A model generated the notes under the pieces. The model searched no databases, was not told where the DNA came from, and saw nothing but the letters and a program-made list of their open reading frames with translations. This document shows, one piece after another, positions 57,330 to 64,000 of a stretch of 64,000 bases of DNA. Source of the DNA: an uncultured Pelagibacteraceae bacterium (lineage in GTDB: Bacteria > Pseudomonadota > Alphaproteobacteria > Pelagibacterales > Pelagibacteraceae); assembly GCA_902613755.1 (NCBI GenBank), contig CACMIH010000001.1, positions 179,268 through 243,267 on the forward strand, in the 5' to 3' direction. A program made the position numbers and the translations under genes. Within the stretch, counting starts at the first letter, position 1; every line of letters begins with the position of its first letter.

Positions 57330-58644
57330 TATTTTAAAAAATAATAATGAACTTAGTACAAATATTATTTATTTTTTAATTATAGCTTTACCTATAACAC
57401 TTGTATCTGGACCTTTTTTATCTGATCTTTCAATCTCGATAATTACAATTATTTTTCTTTATATATCATATAAAAAAAAACTAATTTTTTATTACAAAAA
57501 TAAATATTCAAAATTTTTTGGTATTTTTTTTCTTATATTGCTTTTCACATCTTTTCTTTCCACAGACCCTTTTATTTCATTTAAAAAAACTATTTTTTTT
57601 TTTAGATTTTGGATTTTTGCTTTAGCTGTATGGTATATTTTTAATATTAAAAAAGAAGAATTATGTAAATATTTAATAATAAGTTTTACTTTTATATTTA
57701 TTATTTTAATTATTGATGGATATTACCAATTTATTTTTAAAGAAAATATTTTAGGTTGGAAGGTTTATGGGTCGAGAGTAAGTAGTTTATTTAAAGATGA
57801 GCTTATTTTAGGAAGTTATTTATCAAGATTATTACCTATTTATTTTGCATTATTAATTTATACAAATTTTGAAAAAAAAATTTCAGCCTACATACTATTT
57901 TTTTTAATTTTTGTTGGAATTGAAACTTTAACTTTTTTATCTGGAGAGAGAGTGGCATTTTTTTATATTAATGCATCAACGCTAATGCTGATACTTACTA
58001 TGAAAAATTATAAACTTTTTAGATTCTGTACAGTAATAACATCAATTTTTTTAATAGTTTTATTAATTAATATTTATCCAAAATCTACAGACAGAATTAT
58101 TAACAAAACAATCTCACAATTAGGCTTTGAGCAAAAAAAAATAGATACCAAAAATAACGAAAAAGATACTTCAACCACATCTAATGAATTGAAGCAAAAA
58201 AAATATATTTTTTCACTCGAGCATCAAAATCATTACATTTCTTCATTTAGAATGTTTAAAGATAACATGATTACTGGCATTGGTCCTCGAATGTTTAGAT
58301 ATACTTGTGGTATGAAAAAATACAATATTTGGGAAGGATGTAGTACACATCCTCATAATACTTATGTGCAGCTTTTAACTGAAACTGGATTAATTGGATT
58401 TATATTTGGTTTATTTGTTTTTTTAACTATATTCGTTTCGATACTTAAACATTTCATATTAAAATTTTATAGAAAAAAAATATTATTTAATGATTTTCAG
58501 CTAGCTTTAATTTCAGCGATAATGATATCTTTATGGCCATTTGTGCCAACAGGTGGGTTGTTTAATAACTGGCTTAATATAATATATTTCTTCCCAGCAG
58601 GTATGTATTTAAGCTCAATGTATGGATCTAAAAATAACTTTTAG
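57322..58644 (+). CDS. O-antigen ligase/polymerase family membrane protein (WaaL/Wzy-like)
   Basis: Integral membrane protein of 440 residues with about eleven hydrophobic segments and a large external loop before the last helices. The loop carries STHPHNTYVQLLTETGLIG (His343, His345), the signature of the Wzy_C/O-antigen ligase family. Such proteins join or polymerise undecaprenyl-linked glycans at the outer face of the inner membrane. WaaL and Wzy cannot be separated by sequence alone. It overlaps rlmB by 8 bases and is followed by tRNA-Thr after 48 bases. It is the first surface-glycan gene at this end of the core. Confidence 0.85.
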   Translation: MINILKNNNELSTNIIYFLIIALPITLVSGPFLSDLSISIITIIFLYISYKKKLIFYYKNKYSKFFGIFFLILLFTSFLSTDPFISFKKTIFFFRFWIFALAVWYIFNIKKEELCKYLIISFTFIFIILIIDGYYQFIFKENILGWKVYGSRVSSLFKDELILGSYLSRLLPIYFALLIYTNFEKKISAYILFFLIFVGIETLTFLSGERVAFFYINASTLMLILTMKNYKLFRFCTVITSIFLIVLLINIYPKSTDRIINKTISQLGFEQKKIDTKNNEKDTSTTSNELKQKKYIFSLEHQNHYISSFRMFKDNMITGIGPRMFRYTCGMKKYNIWEGCSTHPHNTYVQLLTETGLIGFIFGLFVFLTIFVSILKHFILKFYRKKILFNDFQLALISAIMISLWPFVPTGGLFNNWLNIIYFFPAGMYLSSMYGSKNNF

Positions 58645-58692
58645 GATTGAAAAAATATTATTTTTATATAGTTAATGATTAATTATAAATAT

Positions 58693-58768
58693 GCCCTTGT
58701 AGCTCAGCTGGTAGAGCAATTGATTTGTAATCAATAGGTCCGCGGTTCGAATCCGTGCGGGGGCACCA
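58693..58768 (+). tRNA. tRNA-Thr (anticodon UGU)
   Basis: A 76-base cloverleaf with acceptor GCCCTTG/CGGGGGC, discriminator A and encoded CCA. The D arm is AGCTCAGCTGGTAGAGC, the anticodon stem-loop ATTGA-TTTGTAA-TCAAT, and the T arm contains GGTTCGAATCC. Anticodon UGU. It marks the junction between the core genes and the glycan cluster that runs toward it from 62626. Confidence 0.97.
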
Positions 58769-58797
58769 TCACTTAGTTAAATTAATTTTAAAATAAT

Positions 58798-59757
58798 CTA
58801 ACGAATTGATTTTAATCTTATAAAATTTATAAAATCATAAATATGTGTGAAAAAATAATAAAAAATATCTATTTTTTTTAAAAAAAATATTTTTTTAAAA
58901 GGAAGTTTTATTTTTTTTTGATTTTTCAAAATTTTTTTATATTCATTTTTACCCTCATTAAGTTCAATTGAAAAATGAGATATAGCTCTTGCCAGTCTAA
59001 TTCTAAAAATATTTTTATACAAATCATCAATATCTAAATCCCAGTAAAAATTTATAAGATCAAAAAGTTGTTTGCTTGTATGCTTCGCTGTAATACTACT
59101 AGAGTGATTTCTGTAAGCAATACCTGGTTCATCTAAAAAATATATGTTATTAGATCTTAAAAAAACTTTATATAACGTCATATCGTCTTCATATGCTTTA
59201 TTTAATGGAAATCTAATATTTTGCCATAATGCTCTTTTAAAAATTCGTGTGAAAGGATACCAATTTGTTTTGGCAAAAATTATGTCTAGCACATCTTTGG
59301 TAAAATATTTTCCATTTAAAGATTTGTATAAACTTTTAAAATTTTTTTTATTAATTTTATTTGAGTTTGAAAATACTAAAAAACCATACTCCAAAATATC
59401 AATTTGCTCAGTACTAAGTATATTAAGTATTTTAGATCTAAATATTTCGAAATACATATCATCACAGTCTAAGAAACCAACAAATTTACCTGTTGCATTA
59501 TCTATTCCGGTATTTAATGATCCGCCCGGTCCACTATTAGTTTGTTCTATAAGTTTGACATTAAATTTATATTTTTGATTATTTAAAAACTCTTTAACTA
59601 TTGAAATAGTTTTATCATTTGATCCATTGTCTACAATTATCACCTCACATTGCTCGTTAAGGTAGTTGGCTAAACTTTTTAAAGCGTCAAATATATATTT
59701 TTCTCCATTATAGCTTCTACAAATTATCGATAAGAGTTTATTACTTTTAATTTCCAT
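58798..59757 (-). CDS. Glycosyltransferase family 2
   Basis: GT-A fold transferase of 319 residues. It begins LLSIICRSYNGEKYIFDAL, continues with CEVIIVDNGSNDKTISIV, the N-S-G-P-G-G-S-L-N loop and the metal-binding DCD at 97-99 (FLDCDDMYF), and later has YEDDMTLYKVFLRS with a conserved acidic pair. The C-terminal 60 residues are basic and hydrophobic, which suggests membrane association. It overlaps the upstream oxidoreductase gene by 11 bases. Donor and acceptor are not predictable. It converges on tRNA-Thr with 29 bases between. Confidence 0.88.
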   Translation of the reverse strand: MEIKSNKLLSIICRSYNGEKYIFDALKSLANYLNEQCEVIIVDNGSNDKTISIVKEFLNNQKYKFNVKLIEQTNSGPGGSLNTGIDNATGKFVGFLDCDDMYFEIFRSKILNILSTEQIDILEYGFLVFSNSNKINKKNFKSLYKSLNGKYFTKDVLDIIFAKTNWYPFTRIFKRALWQNIRFPLNKAYEDDMTLYKVFLRSNNIYFLDEPGIAYRNHSSSITAKHTSKQLFDLINFYWDLDIDDLYKNIFRIRLARAISHFSIELNEGKNEYKKILKNQKKIKLPFKKIFFLKKIDIFYYFFTHIYDFINFIRLKSIR

Positions 59758-60682
59758 CTTTATTTACAAAAAAAGTCATCAGAAAAATAAGTGATTTTTG
59801 AATTTCAATATCTTTTTTATTAATCTTGCTAGAAAGCAATTTATAAATATTTTTTTTAATTGACTCCGACATTGGATTTTTGATTTTTTTAATAAGCTTC
59901 CCTGATTTTATATATTCAATATTTTTTATAGACCTATTTATATTTCTTTTTTGTATTCTTTGAAAATTTTTATTATTTAGTTTTATTTGGAGAATTGATT
60001 TTTTTCGTCTGATATTTTGGTCAAAATCAAAAAAACAATTTATTTTTTTAAATTGAAAATTAATTTTCCATGAATTTTTTTTCATTTTTATATAATTAAT
60101 TAATACGTCTTCCTCTTTGAAATAATGAAAACATAATAAAAAACTTAAAGCATGTGGTAACAAATCAATTGCTATATTTTTATAAGAATGTCCTCCTGAT
60201 GTATAATATTTAAAATAAATTTTACTTATTTTATTTTTGTTAATTTTAAATTTTGATTTTAAAGATTTTGTATATTCTATTAGTGGAAGATTTGTTAATA
60301 TTTGTTTTTTTTTATTGTCAAATAGACTTTTAATTATTTTATCAATTTTTTTATGCGATAGGTGATCGATATCAAATAAAGGTTTTTCAACTAGTAGTTT
60401 TGATTTGGTTTTTGAAAATTTGTTTATTAAATTTAGATGAGTATTAGTAGGCGAGCAAATACAAATTAAATCTAATTTTTTATTTTTAAAATCATTTATA
60501 TTTTTGCAAGGAGTGATTTCTATATTCGTCTCTAACTCTAATTGTCTTTTATTTCTTAAACTTTGTTTATAACTTTTACCTAGAATGAATATTTTTTTTA
60601 TACCCAATATTGATAGTTCTCTTAGGTAAATTCTACCAATTCCTCTCGCACCTATTATTCCAATAGACTTATATTTTAACAA
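59747..60682 (-). CDS. Gfo/Idh/MocA-family oxidoreductase
   Basis: NAD(P)-binding sugar oxidoreductase-like protein of 311 residues. The Rossmann motif IGIIGARGIGRIYL (Gly11 to Gly16), CICSPTNTHLNL and LLVEKPLFD (Glu99-Lys100-Pro101) are the family hallmarks. The C-terminal half contains a GGHSYKNIAIDLLPHALS segment in the place of the usual catalytic D/G-x-x-x-H helix. Family members in glycan clusters dehydrogenate, reduce or rearrange nucleotide sugars. It lies 1 base behind the radical SAM gene and overlaps the GT2 gene, so the three probably act on one product. Confidence 0.82.
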   Translation of the reverse strand: MLKYKSIGIIGARGIGRIYLRELSILGIKKIFILGKSYKQSLRNKRQLELETNIEITPCKNINDFKNKKLDLICICSPTNTHLNLINKFSKTKSKLLVEKPLFDIDHLSHKKIDKIIKSLFDNKKKQILTNLPLIEYTKSLKSKFKINKNKISKIYFKYYTSGGHSYKNIAIDLLPHALSFLLCFHYFKEEDVLINYIKMKKNSWKINFQFKKINCFFDFDQNIRRKKSILQIKLNNKNFQRIQKRNINRSIKNIEYIKSGKLIKKIKNPMSESIKKNIYKLLSSKINKKDIEIQKSLIFLMTFFVNKDGN

Positions 60683-60683
60683 T

Positions 60684-61820
60684 TTAAAATCTATCTCCTA
60701 AATCTTCTTTTAAAATTTGATTAACAGTATGTTCCTTTCTATCGCATCTGCAATCATTTTTAATCATTTTTTCAAATTCTTTTTTCATAAAATTAAATAT
60801 ATCTTTTTCGTCATAATCATAAAAAGCATCCCAAAAATTTGTATTTTGCAAATTACCAAGTGACATATCTTTAAAATGAGTAGCAGCTGATTGTGAGCAG
60901 TTTGACAAGTATCCATCATAAGAAATTGCTGGATAAATAAATCTTGAAAAACATGGCAATGTTCTTACTTCATTGATTTGCTTATCTGCATCGTAATCAA
61001 TTAAAATCACTTTTGTTTTTCCATCTTTATATTGATCAATTACAGGTTTTATATCAGCATATATTTTTTTTACCTGTTCTCTATTTGGTATAATCGTACC
61101 TTCATGCTTATCAATACCTCTTGGTAATTGTGGAAATGAGAATCTAATACTGTCAACTCCAGCCTCAATTAAATTATCAATTCCTTTTGATACTTCGTCC
61201 TTTGAACAATTAACATTGGTAACAAGATAATTTGACGAAACATCTAATTTAATAGAATTATTTTTTGAGTTAGATGTAATTTTTTTTATATTTTCTATAA
61301 CTCTATTATAAACTTTAACATTAGGTGTTAAGCTGTGAGCCATGTTGTAAGATTTATCATCACCACCATCAACACTCACCGTTAAATAACTCGTGTCTAC
61401 AATTTTATTTGAGCTTAAAAGATTAACTAAATTGTCACTAATTTTTATTAATTTAGAATGTATGCCTATTACTTGACCAAAATTAATTGACTTTTCAATT
61501 AAATCATCAATATGTTCGTAATTTAAAGGATCGGTCGCATAACCAGCATAAATAATTTTAGTAATATTTCCGTTTGGACCATTATTTGTTTGATCTATAA
61601 TATCTAGATATCTTTCAGGATCAAGACGCTGACCATCATTTTCTGAAGAACCACCATAACAATATGAACAAGGCATCCAGCAAATCTTTTTTCCCTTTAT
61701 TCTTCCAGGTTGAACCTCCAGCTGATAAGGAACAACTGTTTTATTTATTATTTTTTCTATTAATTCCTCAGAAGATTTAAAATATTTTGTCTTGTATGTG
61801 ATTTGATCAAGTAGCGACAT
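60684..61820 (-). CDS. Radical SAM protein with C-terminal extra cysteines (SPASM-like), in glycan cluster
   Basis: A 378-residue radical SAM enzyme. The 4Fe-4S motif CWMPCSYC (Cys47, Cys51, Cys54) is of CX3CX2C form, followed by a glycine-rich GGSS segment and the barrel. The barrel includes TKIIYAGYATDPLNY, VSVDGGDDKSYN and SIRFSFPQLPRG. The C-terminus has Cys290 and Cys308 and then Cys357 and Cys359, which could bind an auxiliary cluster as in SPASM proteins. The spacing is unusual and I do not recognise a characterised subfamily. Its position between a sugar nucleotidyltransferase and a Gfo/Idh enzyme suggests modification of a sugar or glycolipid head group. Confidence 0.78.
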   Translation of the reverse strand: MSLLDQITYKTKYFKSSEELIEKIINKTVVPYQLEVQPGRIKGKKICWMPCSYCYGGSSENDGQRLDPERYLDIIDQTNNGPNGNITKIIYAGYATDPLNYEHIDDLIEKSINFGQVIGIHSKLIKISDNLVNLLSSNKIVDTSYLTVSVDGGDDKSYNMAHSLTPNVKVYNRVIENIKKITSNSKNNSIKLDVSSNYLVTNVNCSKDEVSKGIDNLIEAGVDSIRFSFPQLPRGIDKHEGTIIPNREQVKKIYADIKPVIDQYKDGKTKVILIDYDADKQINEVRTLPCFSRFIYPAISYDGYLSNCSQSAATHFKDMSLGNLQNTNFWDAFYDYDEKDIFNFMKKEFEKMIKNDCRCDRKEHTVNQILKEDLGDRF

Positions 61821-61879
61821 ATTATTTAAGATTAATTTTGATAAATTAAATTATCCTTATATATAAATAAATAGCACAA

Positions 61880-62626
61880 TCAATTTTTTAAAATCAAATT
61901 TTTATTAGCATAAATTAGATTTTTAACGTTATCTATTGGAAAACAGGTTTTATTTTTGATCTTATAAACATTTATATCATTAGATTTCAAATAATGATTG
62001 TACAATTTTGTTTCGAAATCTTCTTTTAATTTAAATTTAAAGTTCTTAAGGATACTTGTATTAAAAATAACACAACCAGAATAAGCATCTAATTCAAATT
62101 TTTTATTTTTAAATTCTGAAATGAATACTGACTTCTTGAACTTTAAAGGTTTATTGTTTTTCATGAGTATAAATCCAAGATCTATTTTAGGGCTAAATGA
62201 AGCTAAAGAAATTTTTTTTTTTGAGGTGATATGAGATTTAGCAAAATTCAATAAATTAAAATCAAATATAGTATCTCCATTAACTAATAATACAATTTTA
62301 TCTTTTGAAAAATATTTTTTAATTTTAACTAATCTTTCAGAGATTTCAGAATTAACTCCTGTATTTACAAATATAAATTTATCAATATGGTTAGAAAATT
62401 GTTTTTGCACATATTTTTTTACATGACCACCTTTATAACCTAATGGAAAAATAATTTTATTTATATTAGACTTCAATAACTTGGAAATGATATAAAAAAT
62501 TATAGGTTTATTATGAACCAATATAAGTGATTTATTTTTTTTTTTTCCAATGGAGCCTAATCTAGATCCTTTTCCACCACAAAAAAGAACTGCATATTCG
62601 ATAATAGGATTTTTAGTTTTATTCAT
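61880..62626 (-). CDS. Sugar-phosphate nucleotidyltransferase
   Basis: NTP-transferase of 248 residues. The opening AVLFCGGKGSRLG is the nucleotide-binding signature (G-G-x-G-x-R-L), with Lys32 shortly after and HNKPIIFYIISKLL typical of the HddC/RfbF-like group. VLLVNGDTIFDFN holds the metal-binding Asp118. No acyltransferase or dimerisation domain follows. It probably activates a sugar phosphate for the product made by the downstream genes; neither the base nor the sugar can be read from sequence. First gene of the four-gene minus-strand cluster; 59 bases to the radical SAM gene. Confidence 0.84.
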   Translation of the reverse strand: MNKTKNPIIEYAVLFCGGKGSRLGSIGKKKNKSLILVHNKPIIFYIISKLLKSNINKIIFPLGYKGGHVKKYVQKQFSNHIDKFIFVNTGVNSEISERLVKIKKYFSKDKIVLLVNGDTIFDFNLLNFAKSHITSKKKISLASFSPKIDLGFILMKNNKPLKFKKSVFISEFKNKKFELDAYSGCVIFNTSILKNFKFKLKEDFETKLYNHYLKSNDINVYKIKNKTCFPIDNVKNLIYANKNLILKN

Positions 62627-62847
62627 TTTAAAATTTTTTTTAAATACTCTATAATTAAATATAACTAAATAAAAAACATATAAAAAGTAGTAAAGAGTTG
62701 AGATTTTTGTAGAAATTACAAAGTTTACAATAAGAATATTTACCTATCCTATGCTCACTTAATTGTACTTGATAAATTTAAAAAAATTAGAATACTCAAT
62801 AATTATATTTCTATTATTAATTATAATTAAAAAAAATAAAATATTTT

Positions 62848-63651
62848 ATGCAAATAATTAACAAAAAATATCTGAATCTAAATAAACTTAGAAAATCATT
62901 TCATGATGGTAAGCCATTTCCTCATTTAATTTTAGATAATTTTTTAACTCAAAACTTTTTTAAAAAATTAAATTTAGAAGGTTTTAATACTTTAAAAAAA
63001 CAGGGAAAAAATTTTAATACTGATCTTGAGAAAAACAAATGGATAAGCAAAAATTCTCAGTTACCAAAACAGATTAAATTAATAATAAATGAGTTAAACA
63101 AAAAAGAATGGATTAACAATTTATCTCGACTTTCAAAGATAGATAATCTATTTTCAACTAAAGTTAGCAATACAGATTTAGCAAATTATCATGAAATGAA
63201 AGAAAAAGGGTATTTGGGTCCTCATGTAGATCATTCCAGTGATCCTGACACAGATTCTCCACACGTTTTAAATTTATTACTCTATTTATCAAAAAAATGG
63301 AATTACAAATGGGGAGGGTCAACATTATTGTTTGACGAAAAAGGAAAAAAAATAATTAAAGAGATTCAATACAGACCTAATAGAGCTATAATTTTTCTAC
63401 ATACACCTTACAGTTTTCATGGTGTAAAAAAAATTAGTAAAAATAAATATATTAGATCATCAATATACGTAGATTACTATTCGAATGAAATATCACCTTA
63501 CAAAAATATCAAACTTAATTTTGAAAAAAAATGGTTTAAACATGGCACCTTTTTTATACTTCCGAAAAAAATCGATTATTTAAAAATAAAAAACTATAGT
63601 TATGTAAAAACATTTTTAAACTATAATATTAAAAAATTTTTATTCGGATAA
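62848..63651 (+). CDS. 2-oxoglutarate/Fe(II)-dependent oxygenase family protein
   Basis: A 267-residue non-haem iron oxygenase-like protein. The double-stranded beta-helix shows the iron ligands His126 and Asp128 in LGPHVDHS, a distal His191 in PYSFHGVKK, and Arg203 in KYIRSSIYVDYY as the 2OG contact. WGGSTLLF and RPNRAIIFLHT are typical strands. The layout is that of prolyl-4-hydroxylase-like 2OG oxygenases frequently seen in bacterial surface-polysaccharide loci. Substrate unknown. It is divergent from the nucleotidyltransferase over 221 AT-rich bases and converges with a 12-base overlap on the partial gene at the window end. Confidence 0.8.
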   Translation: MQIINKKYLNLNKLRKSFHDGKPFPHLILDNFLTQNFFKKLNLEGFNTLKKQGKNFNTDLEKNKWISKNSQLPKQIKLIINELNKKEWINNLSRLSKIDNLFSTKVSNTDLANYHEMKEKGYLGPHVDHSSDPDTDSPHVLNLLLYLSKKWNYKWGGSTLLFDEKGKKIIKEIQYRPNRAIIFLHTPYSFHGVKKISKNKYIRSSIYVDYYSNEISPYKNIKLNFEKKWFKHGTFFILPKKIDYLKIKNYSYVKTFLNYNIKKFLFG

Positions 63652-64000
63652 TTTATAAAAATAAAAATTGAATAATCTCTTTTTTCCAAACCGAGAAACA
63701 AATTCATGATTATCCTCATAATATTTAATTAATTTATTTGACATATTTTCATTTATATATTCATTACCACTTATAAAAAACAAATCATTAGGACTAAGTA
63801 GTTCCAAAATTTCATCATTTCTACATTCATCATAAGACAATCTTATAATTGAAAAATTATCAATTTTATTTTTAATTGGATATACACCATCACAAACATA
63901 CAAATTTTCGTGATTGTTAAATATTTTAGAGTGAGAATTTAAAATATTTTGGAAATCATTTCTTACGTCAAAAAAATTATTTAAATTTGTGTATAAATTA
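63640..64000 (-). CDS. Unknown protein, C-terminal part only (cut by window end)
   Basis: The minus-strand frame is open from the window end to the stop at 63640, at least 119 residues, so this is the C-terminal part of a longer gene. A TTG at 63903 is internal. The sequence is AT-rich and hydrophilic, with LYVCDGVYPIKNKID, LLSPNDLFFISGNEY and a closing RLFNFYFYKLSE. I do not recognise a family. The V-x-D-G-V-Y-P and P-N-D-L-F-F-I-S-G pattern would fit an alpha/beta enzyme such as a methyltransferase or glycosyltransferase, but that is a guess. It overlaps the 2OG oxygenase gene by 12 bases. Confidence 0.55.
   Translation of the reverse strand, partial: NLYTNLNNFFDVRNDFQNILNSHSKIFNNHENLYVCDGVYPIKNKIDNFSIIRLSYDECRNDEILELLSPNDLFFISGNEYINENMSNKLIKYYEDNHEFVSRFGKKRLFNFYFYKLSE

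Noticed and set aside
62627..62847. A hidden small gene or RNA in the 221-base gap before the 2OG oxygenase
   Set aside because: The stretch is very AT-rich with frequent stops on both strands and no convincing stem; it most likely holds only two divergent promoters.
1..64000. CRISPR arrays, insertion sequences, prophage genes or integrases
   Set aside because: No regularly spaced repeats, transposase, integrase or phage structural genes were seen on either strand.

Overview
The window looks like a chromosomal segment of a streamlined marine alphaproteobacterium, most likely SAR11 (Pelagibacterales). The DNA is strongly AT-rich, genes are separated by a few bases or overlap, and no gene-free stretch exceeds 300 bases. 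The gene order is alphaproteobacterial: ruvX facing gatC, pyrB-pyrC-plsY-topA, adk between secY and rpsM, and one continuous run from tuf through secE-nusG, rpoBC, str, S10, spc and alpha genes. A heterotetrameric sarcosine oxidase fits the methylated-amine one-carbon diet known for SAR11. The assignment rests on pattern recognition, not on a search.

Layout. (1) 1-3139: end of a surface-polysaccharide island (a cut cupin gene, GDP-mannose 4,6-dehydratase, a sugar-nucleotide reductase-like SDR and a GT11 fucosyltransferase), closed by tRNA-Ser(GCU). (2) 3422-8513: soxBDAG. (3) 15173 down to 8516, minus strand: gatCAB, an O-methyltransferase, trhO, a MATE exporter and a secreted or anchored nuclease. 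(4) 15224-21902, plus strand: ruvX, pyrB, a dihydroorotase-like gene without the HxH metal motif, plsY, topA, a small secreted Lys-rich protein and a RidA protein. (5) 21904-26919: ugd/galU, panC, mgtE and lipB on alternating strands. (6) 56456 down to 26897, minus strand: almost 30 kb of translation and transcription genes from tRNA-Tyr and tRNA-Gly through tuf, tRNA-Trp, secE-nusG, rplKAJL, rpoBC, rpsLG, fusA and the S10/spc/alpha ribosomal proteins to an RluC/RluD-type pseudouridine synthase. (7) 56586-58768: rlmB overlapping an O-antigen ligase/polymerase-like gene, then tRNA-Thr(UGU). (8) 58798-64000: a second surface-glycan island with a GT2 glycosyltransferase, a Gfo/Idh/MocA oxidoreductase, an unusual radical SAM protein, a sugar nucleotidyltransferase, a 2OG-Fe(II) oxygenase and a gene cut by the window end.

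How it fits together. A highly conserved core of about 55 kb lies between two probably variable cell-surface islands, and a tRNA gene stands at each junction. GalU and Ugd in the core supply UDP-glucose and UDP-glucuronate that such islands can use. Six convergent gene pairs end within 7 bases of each other or overlap, leaving no room for ordinary terminators. Most classical ribosomal-protein leader sites also have no space. The regulatory structures that remain visible are a perfect 12-bp hairpin between rplL and rpoB, a two-hairpin leader before rpsL, and a good sigma70-type promoter before rpsM. The least explained content is the radical SAM/Gfo-Idh/nucleotidyltransferase/GT2 cluster with its neighbouring 2OG oxygenase.
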